Positions 19,749 to 28,738 of a DNA stretch of 56,370 bases are shown here, one piece after another. A program made the position numbers and the translations under genes. Source of the DNA: Onstottus_B sp049273855 (GTDB lineage Bacteria; Acidobacteriota; Blastocatellia; UBA7656); contig JBASRN010000004.1 in NCBI GenBank assembly GCA_049273855.1, positions 1 through 56,370 on the forward strand, in the 5' to 3' direction. The notes beneath the pieces are model-generated. The model worked only from the letters and a program-made list of their open reading frames with translations, did no database searches and had not been told where the DNA came from. Position 1 is the stretch's first letter. Each line of letters opens with the position of its first letter.

Positions 19749-20693
19749 TCATTCGGAGCCTTTAGGCTCCCGATACCAGCGTGCGCCTGAAAGGTATTCT
19801 CTATCGGTCGGTTTCAATTGAGTGAGTGAACGCTTCGGGTTCAAATGGGCACACGCTACGTGAATAGCATTGATCAAGGCCATCGGAGCCACGTACGAAT
19901 TGAGAAATGAGGGACTGACGACTCCGGCAATCAAGTGTTTGTCGCAGTAACGCGCAATGGGCGTCGTTTCGCTGTCGGTGATTCCGAACGTAGCCACACC
20001 TTGCTTGCCGGCCCGGAGCGCAGCCTCGACCGTGACCCTAATGCACTGCCCGAAGCTGATGGCAATCAGCAGGTCTTTGGCCGTCAAAATCTTGACTTTG
20101 TGTTGCAAATTGCCCTCGCTTCCGATCGGGGCCTCGGCGTCGAATCCCAACGACGCCAGCCCGTACGCTAAGTAGTAGGCTAACGACGCAGCGAAATCCG
20201 CCCCGACAACGAGAACGCGCCGGGACCTGTGAATCAGCTTGGCCAGCTCGAGAACCAGATCCCGATCCAGATTGGACCTCAGCAAGTTGAGATTGTCTAA
20301 CGCCTTTTCCAAGCTGTGATCGACATGGTCCGCAAGGCTTCGTCTTTCGCGGGTAGCCGCCTTTAACGCGGAGTAGGGGGTGATCCGCGTCATCAGGTGC
20401 TGCCGCAAGTCCAGGGCAAAGTCGCCAAAGCCCTTATAACCCAATGCCTGGACAGTCCGCACCACGGTGGCCGCATCGACGTCGTAGCGCTTGGCCAACT
20501 CGCGAGAAGAAAGAAAGCAGGTTTCTTCGCAGTGATCTACAATGGCGCGTATCAACTGCTGCCGATGCGGTCCCAATCGTGACTGCGCCTCCGCAAAGCG
20601 GGCCTCAATTGCTGTTGGTAGAGTCTTACTTCCATTTAGGCCCAGATCAGGGTTCCCCTTTTTGCGTGAAGTAGTATTGCGCATTCTTGCCAC
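19749..20693 (-). CDS. MurR/RpiR family transcriptional regulator
   Basis: 314 residues. The N-terminal HTH_6 domain (~30-110) contains CFLSSRELAKRYDVDAATVVRTVQALGYKGF. The C-terminal SIS domain (~130-280) has RRVLVVGADFAASLAYYLAYGLASLG and DLLIAISFGQCIRVTVEAA, the sugar-phosphate-binding fold used by MurR, RpiR and HexR. The gene starts five bases after the NSAR-like enolase gene, so the two are one transcription unit. The obvious candidate operators are the TGCAAC repeats in the divergent promoter at 21917-21958 and in the TonB-receptor promoter at 28739-28782. The ligand could be an amino sugar, a muropeptide part or another metabolite. That link is inferred. Confidence 0.88.
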   Translation of the reverse strand: MARMRNTTSRKKGNPDLGLNGSKTLPTAIEARFAEAQSRLGPHRQQLIRAIVDHCEETCFLSSRELAKRYDVDAATVVRTVQALGYKGFGDFALDLRQHLMTRITPYSALKAATRERRSLADHVDHSLEKALDNLNLLRSNLDRDLVLELAKLIHRSRRVLVVGADFAASLAYYLAYGLASLGFDAEAPIGSEGNLQHKVKILTAKDLLIAISFGQCIRVTVEAALRAGKQGVATFGITDSETTPIARYCDKHLIAGVVSPSFLNSYVAPMALINAIHVACAHLNPKRSLTQLKPTDREYLSGARWYREPKGSE

Positions 20694-20698
20694 TCCGA

Positions 20699-21871
20699 TC
20701 AGTTCTTTCGTTCGATCTGCTCAGCCGTCTCAGTACAGCTCTCTATAAAGGCGAGATCAATTTCGAAACCAAGCCCCGGCCCGGCAGGCACTTCCGCTGT
20801 GCCATCTCCGGCCACCTTCACCTCCGGGACGATCACATCGCGGGCGAAATACCTAGAACTGGCCGAAATGTCGCCTGGCAGCGTGAAACCCGGCAGGCTT
20901 GCCAGCGCGAGATTGTGCGCGCGACCGACGCCCGACTCCAACATGCCCCCGCACCATACCGGAACACCTCGACCGTAACACAGATCGTGAACAGCCAACG
21001 CATGCGAATATCCCCCGACACGCCCGATCTTGATGTTTATGATTTGACAACTCCCAAGACTTAAAGCCTGTTCGGCTCGCCGCAGGCTCGTGATGCTTTC
21101 GTCCAAACAGATAGGCGTTCTAAGCTCTGCCTGTAATTTCGCATGGTCGAGCAAGTCGTCATGATCGAGGGGCTGTTCGATCATAAGGAGGCCAAAGTCA
21201 TCCAGGGCCTTCAAGTGATCCATGTCGCTCAGCGTATAGGCGGAGTTAGCATCAACCGAGAGCAGGATGTCTGGATGGCGACGCCTGACTTCTTCGACTA
21301 CCCACACATCCCAGCCAGGCTTGATTTTGAGTTTGATGCGCTGGTAGCCAAGCACGAGGTAACGATCGACTCGCTCGAGCAGCGCGTCGAGTGTGGGCTG
21401 GATGCCCAGGCTGACGCCGACCGGGACGCGGTTGCGCGTTCCTTCGATGAGCTGCGAAAGCGAGCACTCTCGCGATTGCGCCAACAGGTCCAAATATGCC
21501 AACTCCAGACCCGCCTTTGCCATATTGTGCCCCTTGAACCGTGCGAAGCGCGCTGCGAGGTCCGCCAAGCCCGCGATCGGTTGCGCCATCAATGTTTGCG
21601 CCAGGTAGTCCCGGATGACGTGTGCGGCCGTGCCGAGGGTCTCGTAGCTGTAGAGTGGTTCTTCCGCAGCTACGACTTCGCCCCAGCCTCTAATTCCTCC
21701 CCATTCCAGGCTGACCAGAAAGATAAGCCTCGTATCAATTGCGCCGAAGCTCGTCTCGAATGCTTCGTTGAGAGGCAATCGGACGAGGCGAATCCCGATT
21801 CTATCTATCTGAATCGGATTATCGCTGCTTGATTGTAATGACCTGTCTATTACACCTGGTTCAAATTGCAT
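20699..21871 (-). CDS. Enolase-superfamily enzyme: N-succinylamino-acid racemase / o-succinylbenzoate synthase / dipeptide epimerase type
   Basis: About 390 residues in the muconate-lactonising-enzyme subgroup. Catalytic residues are visible: KLKIKPG (KxK base), VDAN, IEQP and CLDES (three metal ligands), NIKIGRVGG (second Lys), and CGGMLESGVGRAHN near the C-terminus. That last motif is typical of NSAR/OSBS proteins. No menaquinone gene is nearby, and the neighbours are peptidases and an RpiR regulator, so racemisation or epimerisation of N-acyl amino acids or dipeptides is more likely than menaquinone synthesis. The start is uncertain: TTG 21907 or ATG 21871, and I use ATG. Confidence 0.86.
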   Translation of the reverse strand: MQFEPGVIDRSLQSSSDNPIQIDRIGIRLVRLPLNEAFETSFGAIDTRLIFLVSLEWGGIRGWGEVVAAEEPLYSYETLGTAAHVIRDYLAQTLMAQPIAGLADLAARFARFKGHNMAKAGLELAYLDLLAQSRECSLSQLIEGTRNRVPVGVSLGIQPTLDALLERVDRYLVLGYQRIKLKIKPGWDVWVVEEVRRRHPDILLSVDANSAYTLSDMDHLKALDDFGLLMIEQPLDHDDLLDHAKLQAELRTPICLDESITSLRRAEQALSLGSCQIINIKIGRVGGYSHALAVHDLCYGRGVPVWCGGMLESGVGRAHNLALASLPGFTLPGDISASSRYFARDVIVPEVKVAGDGTAEVPAGPGLGFEIDLAFIESCTETAEQIERKN

Positions 21872-21916
21872 GGCAGGCAAGATAGCAGATTGAGGATTAA
21901 CGGACAAGAGATCGTG

Positions 21917-21962
21917 TGCAACATTTGTAGACGTATTGACAAAGTTGCAACAGTTGTAATAT
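21917..21962. promoter_or_regulatory. Divergent promoter with two TGCAAC-type imperfect palindromes
   Basis: TGCAACATTTGTA lies at 21917-21929 and TGCAACAGTTGTA at 21946-21958, identical at 12 of 13 positions and 29 bases apart. The second is a near-palindrome (TGCAAC / GTTGTA). Between and over them is a sigma70-like promoter for the M19 gene, TTGACA (21936-21941) and TAATAT (21957-21962, 15-base spacer). The second site covers the spacer and the -10 box, a position suited to repression. The same layout recurs upstream of the TonB receptor. The likely binder is the adjacent RpiR protein. Confidence 0.65.
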
Positions 21963-22082
21963 CGTCCATCGCCATCAAGGGGAGACTGGGTCTACTGTTG
22001 CGGGGGTTCGCTGCAGATCGCCTGCTCTAACTGAATTAAGACCGCCAGAAGCGCGCAAGCCAATGGGAGAGTTGAACCGGTT

Positions 22083-23249
22083 ATGGAACAAAGGAGAGTA
22101 ACCACTCGCCGTGACGTGTTGAGGGCGGCGAGCGCAAGCGCGGTCACACTCGCAGCGTCGATGATCAACCGCGGACGCCATCGGGTCTTTGCGTTTTCGA
22201 CGGATGAATACTCAGTGCGAGCGATTGAGTTGGTCGGGCGATCAACGGTGATTGACATGCTCAGCCCGCTCACGCTCAACTTTCCAAAACAGGCAAAATG
22301 GTTCGCCAATCCCGAGAGCTTCACAATAGCTGATCTCAAGCCATTCAAGGATTCGAGCATCAACGTCTTTCACATCGCTATCGGGATCGGAGGGCCGGAA
22401 GCTTATCTTGAAACGCTCAGGTTTTTCGCGGTCTGGAACGGATTCATAGCCAATCACGACGAGAGCTTTATGCGAATAGACAGCACGGCAGACCTCGACC
22501 GTGTGAAGGAATCAGGCAAGATTGGGATACTGCTTGGCCTTCAAAACTCGGATCATTTCAAAAAGCTGGATGATGTTGATTTCTTTCGCGGTGTCGGCCA
22601 GCGAGTCTCTCAACTCACTTACAACTCTCGAAACCTTATTGGCAATGGCTCGACCGAGCGACGCGACGAAGGCATAAGCGATTTCGGCGTCGCGATCATC
22701 GAGCGAATGAATAAAGTCGGAATGGCGGTTGACGTTTCACACTGCGGCGACCGTACGACGCTCGACGCCTTCGAGAGTTCCAAAAAACCTGTTCTCATCA
22801 CTCACTCAAACTGCCGCGCGCTTGCCGGGGGGCATCCCCGCTGCAAGCCAGACGAAGCCATAAAGAAAGTGGGCGCGGCGGGAAGCGTCATGGGAATAAC
22901 CGGCGTGCGGATGTTTGTTAAGGCCAATGAGCCGACGACCATCGAGCACGTCCTCGACCATTTCGATCACGTCAGAAAGTTGACAGGCTCGGAGCACCTC
23001 GGCGTGGGCAGCGACATTGATCTTTACGGCTACGACGCGATGCCGCCGGAATTGAACAAACAATTGCGCGCCGGTTACAAAGGGAGCTACTCCTTTCGCG
23101 AGAAGATCGATGTCGAAGGCTTGAATCATCCGAAGCGGATGTTTGATCTGACCGAAGGACTCATTCGACGCGGCTATAGTAACAATGAGATCGAAGGCAT
23201 TCTCGGCGGCAACTTCAAACGGGTGCTTTCACAGATTTGGGCCGTGTAA
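22083..23249 (+). CDS. M19 (membrane dipeptidase)-family protein with Tat signal and altered metal site
   Basis: 388 residues with a twin-arginine leader (TTRRDVLRAASASAVTLAAS), so it is exported folded. The M19 amidohydrolase barrel is recognisable from VDVSHCGDRTTLDAF and LITHSNCRAL, which keep the two His ligands of the beta metal, and GVGSDID. The usual first-site motif DGHxD is replaced by DMLSP (58-62), and the bridging Glu region reads LGLQNSDH with Gln instead of Glu. Classical dizinc dipeptidase chemistry is therefore doubtful: either one metal remains or the protein has another role. It faces the enolase/RpiR pair from a shared promoter region and starts the peptidase series. Confidence 0.8.
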   Translation: MEQRRVTTRRDVLRAASASAVTLAASMINRGRHRVFAFSTDEYSVRAIELVGRSTVIDMLSPLTLNFPKQAKWFANPESFTIADLKPFKDSSINVFHIAIGIGGPEAYLETLRFFAVWNGFIANHDESFMRIDSTADLDRVKESGKIGILLGLQNSDHFKKLDDVDFFRGVGQRVSQLTYNSRNLIGNGSTERRDEGISDFGVAIIERMNKVGMAVDVSHCGDRTTLDAFESSKKPVLITHSNCRALAGGHPRCKPDEAIKKVGAAGSVMGITGVRMFVKANEPTTIEHVLDHFDHVRKLTGSEHLGVGSDIDLYGYDAMPPELNKQLRAGYKGSYSFREKIDVEGLNHPKRMFDLTEGLIRRGYSNNEIEGILGGNFKRVLSQIWAV

Positions 23250-23382
23250 AGTTTGTGGGCAAGTATGAAACGAAAACGCCGCCCATCGAAGTGAGCATAG
23301 AGATCGTTGGCAGCAAGCTGAAAGCGGTCCTGCCGGCCAGTCTGTCTCTACGCTCGTGCCGGTCGCGGCAAACAGGGTGGTC
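23249..23382 (+). pseudogene. Relic of a serine-hydrolase C-terminal domain
   Basis: Just after the M19 stop the sequence reads, in the frame beginning AAG TTT GTG, KFVGKYETKTPPIEVSIEIVG and then KLKAVLP. This matches the C-terminal domain of the S12 hydrolase encoded at 33778-35586 (KFAGKYAMAAPPIEVSLEMIG, QLKAIVP). After CTGCCG a one-base deletion shifts the frame; in the next frame the match resumes as STLVPVAANR against YTLVPVSPTR. The relic runs directly into the tricorn-like start codon. It is about 45 codons with no start, so it cannot be expressed as such. Some S12-type gene once stood here or recombined here. Confidence 0.75.
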
Positions 23383-26300
23383 ATGAACCTGCGACAACCA
23401 ATCTTTGGTCTGATCCTTTTTCTCACTGTCTCCAGCACTGCTTCCGCTCAAGGAACGCGACTCCTTCGCCTACCGGCCGTGAGTCACGACATGGTTGCCT
23501 TCGAGTATGCCGCCGATCTGTGGGTTGTTTCCCGCAACGGCGGGCCGGCGCGCCGACTCACCGCTACGCCCAGCGTCGAAACCGAGCCCCGTTTCTCTCC
23601 CGACGGCTCTCTCGTTGCCTTCACCAGCACCGTGGCGGGCAACACGGACGTGTACGTGGTGCCGGCGGCGGGAGGCGATCCTAAACGGCTAACCTATCAT
23701 CCTGGACTCGATGCCGTCCGCGGGTGGACACCTGACGGCCACCGCGTAGTCTTTGCGTCGGAGCGCGACACTGCCCCCCATGCGCACATGCGGCTCTGGA
23801 CGATCAGGCTTGAAGGCGGTATGCCGGAAGCGCTGCCGTTACCCCGCGCTTTCACCGGAGTATTTTCGCCTGATAGTCGCCAGTTGGCCTACGAGGAGGT
23901 CTCCGTCGCAATGTTCCCGCCGTGGGCCCAAAACAGGGCAAGTCAATGGAGGCATTACCGCGGCGGCCGCACGCATCCGATCCGCGTCATAACCCTTGCC
24001 GGCTACTCGGTGGAGCGGCTCCCGTGGAGCAACAGCAACGACACCGATCCGATGTGGGTCGGCAATACCATCTACTTTCTTTCGGACCGCAATCACACGG
24101 TGAATCTCTTTGCCTATCGTGTCGACACGAAAGCCCTGACGCAGCTGACCCACCACGACGACTTCGACATCATGAGTGCGTCAGCGGGCCTGGACGCGAT
24201 TGTCTACGAGCAGGCCGGCTACATTCACCTCGTTGATACCAAGAGCGGGCAATCCCGCCGGCTCACCATAGAGGTGAGCGGCGACCTTCCGTGGGCGCGT
24301 CTCCAGTTCAAGAAGGTGGCCGGAATGATCCGCAACGCGTCGCTCTCGCCGACTGGCGTGCGCGCGGCATTCGAGGCTCGGGGCGACATTTTCACGGTGC
24401 CTGCGGAGAAGGGTGACTATCGCAACCTCACCCAGAGCACTGGTGCACACGACCGCAGCCCGGTATGGTCGCCCGACGGCACCCAGCTCGCGTGGTTTTC
24501 GGATGTAGGCGGCGAGTATCAACTGATGATCGGCGATCAGAACGGCCTCACTAAGCCGCGAGCCATATCGCTGCCCGTGGCGGCTTTCTTCTCATCGCTC
24601 GCCTGGTCGCCCGACGCCAAGTATCTCCTCTTCCAGGATAGCCACCTCAAACTCTGGACGATCGAGGTAACAGACGGGCGGGCGACTACGATTGATACGG
24701 ACACGTATTACGACCCGGGGCGCGAGATGGAGGCGGTGTGGTCGCCTGATTCGCGGTGGATTGCCTATTCGAAAAGTCTCGACACCCATTTGCGGGCGGT
24801 CTTCATCTACTCGCTAGCCGAAGGGAAAGCCTATCAGCTCACCGACGGGATGTCGGACGCCGTGTCACCGGCTTTCGACTCAGGAGGCCGCTACCTTTAT
24901 TTCCTTGCAAGCACGGACTACGGGCCCAGGACCGGCTGGCTGGAGATGAGTTCTCTGGATAGGCCGGTGCGACGGGCTATCTACCTGGTTGTGCTCAGCG
25001 CGAGCGAGCCATCGCCGCTGCTGCCCGAGACCGGCGATGAGAAGGGACCTCCTCCGGCTCCGACGGCGAAGCCGGACACGGACGCGGCGGTCACAGTTCG
25101 CATCGACCTCGACAGGATTGGGCAGCGGATTCTGGCCCTCAACGCCCCGGCGTCTGACTACGGGAACCTAGTTGCCGGCGCTGCCGGGACGATTTTCTAC
25201 ACTGAACCGGTAACGGTCGCGAGTGGGGAAGAATCAGGTTTGCTGCGTCTGCAGCGGTATCAGCTCAAGGAACGTGCAGCGGCGCCCTTCCTCGAAGGCA
25301 TTCGCTCTTACACACTCTCGTCAGATAGGAAGAAGCTGCTTTATCAGGCCGCCGGAGGCGGTCCGCCTGGGACGCGTTGGGGGATTGTCCCGACTGAGCG
25401 CCCCGCCAAGGTCGGCGACGGGGCGATCAACGTGGCGCAATTGGAGATGCAGGTTGAGCCTCGCGCTGAGTGGGCGCAGATCTTTCGTGAGACTTGGCGG
25501 ATTCAACGCGAATTCTTCTACGATGCGAAGATGCACGGGGCCGATTGGCAGGCGGTCTTTGAAAAGTATCGGCCGCTGCTCGAGCACGTTGGACACCGCG
25601 TCGATCTCTCCTATCTGATTGCGACCGTCGGCGGCGAGCTGACGGTGGGGCACTCGTATCTGACTGGCAACGGTGATATTCCGGAAGAGGAACCGGTCTC
25701 GGTCGGTTTGTTGGGAGCGGACTTTGCGGTAGAGAACGGTCATTACCGCATCCGCCGGATTTACACCGGCGAGAACTGGAACCCGGAGCTTCAAGCGCCC
25801 CTGAGTGCGCCGGGCATCCAGGTGGCAGAGGGTGATTATGTGCTCGAGGTGAACGGACGGCCTCTCGTGCCGCCGACTAACCTGTACAGCATGTTCGAGG
25901 GGACGGCGGGTCGTCAGACTCTGATTCGTGTCAACAAGGTGCCGTCACTTGAAGGGTCGCGCGTTCTGACTGTGGTTCCGGTCGCCAGCGATCAAGGGCT
26001 CAGAACCCGTGCGTGGATTGAAGCGAACCGTCGAAGAGTGGACGAGCTATCCGGGGGGCGCCTGGCATACGTGTGGCTGCCTAACACCGCTCAAGGCGGG
26101 TACACATACTTCACTCGATACTATTATTCGCAGCAGCACAAGGACGGGGCCATCATCGACGAGCGCTACAACCAGGGAGGCATGGTAGCTGACTACATAG
26201 TAAACGAGCTTGACCGGAAATTGTTGGGCTACTTCGCCATGCGCGACGGGAAACCCTCTACATCACCGATCGCCGGACTCTACGGACCCAAGGTCATGAT

Positions 26301-26676
26301 CATCAACGAATCAGCCGGCTCGGGTGGCGACGCGTTACCGTATTACTTTCGATTGCGTAAGCTCGGTCCGCTCGTCGGAACGCGGACTTGGGGCGGGCTG
26401 GTTGGCACGCTAGTCGTCCCCCCGACTATTGACGGCGGCGGCATAACCGCGCCCAGCCTGGCCTTCTACGACCTCACCGGCAAATGGGCGGTTGAGAATG
26501 AGGGCGTGGCACCGGACATTGAAGTCGAGTACACGCCCGCCGAGGTAATCAAGGGGCGCGATCCCCAACTCGAGCGAGCAGTGCAGGAGGCGATGAAGTT
26601 GCTCCAGCAGGATCCCGGACGCGAAGTGCTCCGCCCCGCGCCGATCGACCGGGTGTCGAAGAGTCGTGAGAAATAG
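23383..26676 (+). CDS. Tricorn-like S41 protease, exported
   Basis: About 1097 residues from ATG 23383 with a signal peptide (MNLRQPIFGLILFLTVSST...SAQ). The first ~650 residues are beta-propeller repeats of TolB/WD40 type (RFSPDGSLVAFTS, SPDSRQLAY, WSPDGTQLAWFSD, WSPDSRWIAYSKS). The C-terminal ~400 residues hold the tricorn core: the His in GELTVGHSYL, a PDZ-like part, the nucleophile in NESAGSGGD (around residue 980), and ENEGVAPDIEV with the last catalytic acid. Tricorn-type enzymes cut oligopeptides of 6-12 residues that pass through the propeller. Periplasmic location and neighbours fit peptide scavenging. An upstream start at 23356 would only include the S12 relic. Confidence 0.92.
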   Translation: MNLRQPIFGLILFLTVSSTASAQGTRLLRLPAVSHDMVAFEYAADLWVVSRNGGPARRLTATPSVETEPRFSPDGSLVAFTSTVAGNTDVYVVPAAGGDPKRLTYHPGLDAVRGWTPDGHRVVFASERDTAPHAHMRLWTIRLEGGMPEALPLPRAFTGVFSPDSRQLAYEEVSVAMFPPWAQNRASQWRHYRGGRTHPIRVITLAGYSVERLPWSNSNDTDPMWVGNTIYFLSDRNHTVNLFAYRVDTKALTQLTHHDDFDIMSASAGLDAIVYEQAGYIHLVDTKSGQSRRLTIEVSGDLPWARLQFKKVAGMIRNASLSPTGVRAAFEARGDIFTVPAEKGDYRNLTQSTGAHDRSPVWSPDGTQLAWFSDVGGEYQLMIGDQNGLTKPRAISLPVAAFFSSLAWSPDAKYLLFQDSHLKLWTIEVTDGRATTIDTDTYYDPGREMEAVWSPDSRWIAYSKSLDTHLRAVFIYSLAEGKAYQLTDGMSDAVSPAFDSGGRYLYFLASTDYGPRTGWLEMSSLDRPVRRAIYLVVLSASEPSPLLPETGDEKGPPPAPTAKPDTDAAVTVRIDLDRIGQRILALNAPASDYGNLVAGAAGTIFYTEPVTVASGEESGLLRLQRYQLKERAAAPFLEGIRSYTLSSDRKKLLYQAAGGGPPGTRWGIVPTERPAKVGDGAINVAQLEMQVEPRAEWAQIFRETWRIQREFFYDAKMHGADWQAVFEKYRPLLEHVGHRVDLSYLIATVGGELTVGHSYLTGNGDIPEEEPVSVGLLGADFAVENGHYRIRRIYTGENWNPELQAPLSAPGIQVAEGDYVLEVNGRPLVPPTNLYSMFEGTAGRQTLIRVNKVPSLEGSRVLTVVPVASDQGLRTRAWIEANRRRVDELSGGRLAYVWLPNTAQGGYTYFTRYYYSQQHKDGAIIDERYNQGGMVADYIVNELDRKLLGYFAMRDGKPSTSPIAGLYGPKVMIINESAGSGGDALPYYFRLRKLGPLVGTRTWGGLVGTLVVPPTIDGGGITAPSLAFYDLTGKWAVENEGVAPDIEVEYTPAEVIKGRDPQLERAVQEAMKLLQQDPGREVLRPAPIDRVSKSREK

Positions 26677-26678
26677 GC

Positions 26679-28643
26679 ATGGATATCGGATTTCAGCATC
26701 TGCGACGGGCGGCCTCAAATTCCGAATTTCGAATTGCGGATTGCGGATTCCCCGCCCAGCGATCCACAATCCGCAATCGGCAATCCGAAAAGAAATCAGC
26801 CTTCATACTGGTTTCGCGCGCGCTCGTCATACTGATTTGTTTCGCAGCCGTCGCGCCCTTCCAGGCACAACAGCCCACGCATGAGCACTTCACCCCAAGC
26901 GAGGTGATGATCCCTATGCGCGACGGCTTGCGGCTGTACACACAGGTATACGCGCCGGCTCAAGCCGCCGAACGACTTCCGATCCTGCTGCTCAGGACTC
27001 CTTACGGGATTGGCCAGCTTGATGCGGCGCGCTTGGCAGCTTCGATCCCGGAATTGACGGCCGACGGATACATCATCGTCTTGCAAGACATCCGGGGGCG
27101 GTTCAAGTCGGAAGGGCAGTTCGTCATGCTCCGACAGCCGCGCGATCCCAAAGACAAGAAGGCGATTGATGAAAGCACCGACACGTATGACACGATTCAC
27201 TGGCTCCTCGAAAATGTGCCCAACCACAACGGGCGCGTCGGGATGGCCGGCACGAGTTACGGCGCCTGGCTGACCGTGATGGGGATGCTCGATCCGCATC
27301 CGGCGCTCCAGGCTGCGGTGCCGCAGGCCTCCCCCGCGGATATGTGGATCGGCGACGACTTCCACCACAACGGCGCCTTCCGGTTGAGCTACGGCTTCGA
27401 GTACGCGTACATGATGGAATCGTCGAAGGAGATATCCGATGTCTCATCGGTCGTTGATCGCTTCGACGCCTACGATTGGTACCTGGCTCTCGGCCCGCTG
27501 TCGAATGCGAATTCAAAGTACTTTCATGGCCGGCTCCCCACCTGGAATGACTTCGTGAAGCATCCTGACTACGATGCGTTCTGGAAGCGGCAGGGCTTCG
27601 CGCCGTGGTTGAATCGCGTGACGGTGCCGACGCTGAACGTGGCCGGATGGTGGGATCAGGAAGACTTCTACGGCCCGCTCAAGATCTATGAGCTGCTGGA
27701 GCGGCACGATTCAGCGAACAAGAACTTCCTCGTGGTCGGCCCGTGGAATCACGGCGGATGGTCCAGAGGGGAAGGAGAGAAGCTTGGGCGCATCGACTTC
27801 GGCAGTGCGACCGCTGCGTACTATCGAAAGGATGTGCTGGCGCGGTTCCTGGCGTACCACTTGAAGGGGAAGGGAAGCCTCGATTTCCCTGAGGCGCTGA
27901 CTTTCAGGACCGGCGCGAACAAGTGGGTTCGGCACGACGCTTGGCCGCCGAAGAGCAATGTCGTCGCGCGGCGGCTCTACTTGCACGCGGACCGTAAGCT
28001 GTCGTTCGACCCGCCACGCAAGATCGCCCGGGGGGCCTTCGACAGTTACATTTCGGATCCCGCGAACCCCGTGCCCTATCGCCCGCGTCCGATTGATGTG
28101 CGCTCGGGGTGGACGACGTGGCTGGTCGAGGACCAGCGCTTCGTGGATCATCGGCCCGACGTGCTTTCGTGGGCGAGCGAGCGGCTGATGGATGACGTCG
28201 TCGTATCGGGGAAGATCGTGGCCAACCTCTTCGCGGCGACGACCGGCACGGACAGCGACTGGATCGTGAAGCTCATTGATGTGTATCCGGAGAAATACGA
28301 GCCAGATCCGAAGATGAGCGGCTACCAATTGATGATCGCCGGCGACGTGGTTCGCGGGCGCTATCGCAACGGCTTCGAGAAGCCCGAGCCGATCGTGCCG
28401 GACTCGGTGACGCGCTACGAGATCGGGTTCCCTGCCAACGACCACGTCTTCCTGAAGGGACATCGAATCATGGTGCAGGTTCAGAGCACCTGGTTCCCGG
28501 TGATCGACCGCAACCCACAACGATTCGTGCCGAACATCTTCCTTGCGAAAGAGTCAGACTTTCAGCGGGCGACGCAGCGGGTGTTCCGCTCGGGCCGGCA
28601 TGCCTCTTACGTTGCGGTGCCGGTGGTAGCGCCGGCGCGGTAG
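26679..28643 (+). CDS. CocE/NonD-family (S15) hydrolase, X-Pro dipeptidyl-peptidase type
   Basis: An alpha/beta hydrolase with GRVGMAGTSYGAWLTVMG (nucleophile Ser in G-T-S-Y-G), AGWWDQEDFYGP (Asp) and GPWNHGGW (His), followed by the C-terminal jelly-roll domain (DWIVKLIDVYPEKY, HRIMVQVQSTWFPVIDRNP). Members cleave Xaa-Pro dipeptides or esters such as cocaine. The formal start at ATG 26679 makes residues ~15-38 a translation of an intergenic palindromic repeat. The hydrophobic stretch FILVSRALVILICFAAVAPFQAQ that follows is the real signal peptide, so either a later non-ATG start is used or the repeat has been absorbed. It follows the tricorn gene with almost no gap. Confidence 0.88.
   Translation: MDIGFQHLRRAASNSEFRIADCGFPAQRSTIRNRQSEKKSAFILVSRALVILICFAAVAPFQAQQPTHEHFTPSEVMIPMRDGLRLYTQVYAPAQAAERLPILLLRTPYGIGQLDAARLAASIPELTADGYIIVLQDIRGRFKSEGQFVMLRQPRDPKDKKAIDESTDTYDTIHWLLENVPNHNGRVGMAGTSYGAWLTVMGMLDPHPALQAAVPQASPADMWIGDDFHHNGAFRLSYGFEYAYMMESSKEISDVSSVVDRFDAYDWYLALGPLSNANSKYFHGRLPTWNDFVKHPDYDAFWKRQGFAPWLNRVTVPTLNVAGWWDQEDFYGPLKIYELLERHDSANKNFLVVGPWNHGGWSRGEGEKLGRIDFGSATAAYYRKDVLARFLAYHLKGKGSLDFPEALTFRTGANKWVRHDAWPPKSNVVARRLYLHADRKLSFDPPRKIARGAFDSYISDPANPVPYRPRPIDVRSGWTTWLVEDQRFVDHRPDVLSWASERLMDDVVVSGKIVANLFAATTGTDSDWIVKLIDVYPEKYEPDPKMSGYQLMIAGDVVRGRYRNGFEKPEPIVPDSVTRYEIGFPANDHVFLKGHRIMVQVQSTWFPVIDRNPQRFVPNIFLAKESDFQRATQRVFRSGRHASYVAVPVVAPAR
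26717..26790. repeat. GCGGATT-type inverted repeat inside the start of the S15 gene
   Basis: Left arm AATTCCGAATTTCG followed by GCGGATTGCGGATTCC (26717-26750); right arm CACAATCCGCAATCGGCAATCCG (26764-26787). The arms are complementary in several registers around a 13-base centre. The element lies within the annotated 5' end of the S15 hydrolase gene and is translated in that frame. Confidence 0.8.
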
Positions 28644-28738
28644 TGATAATGGGGTCCGCCGGCGCCCGATGGCAGCTCGAGACTGCTAATGGCATTTACC
28701 GCGGCCGGGGCCCGCCTTGCACCAGGCCGTCGAGGGTA

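Noticed and set aside
20699..21871. Menaquinone biosynthesis gene menC
   Set aside because: The family includes o-succinylbenzoate synthases, but no other men gene is near, and a regulator and peptidases point to the racemase or epimerase function.
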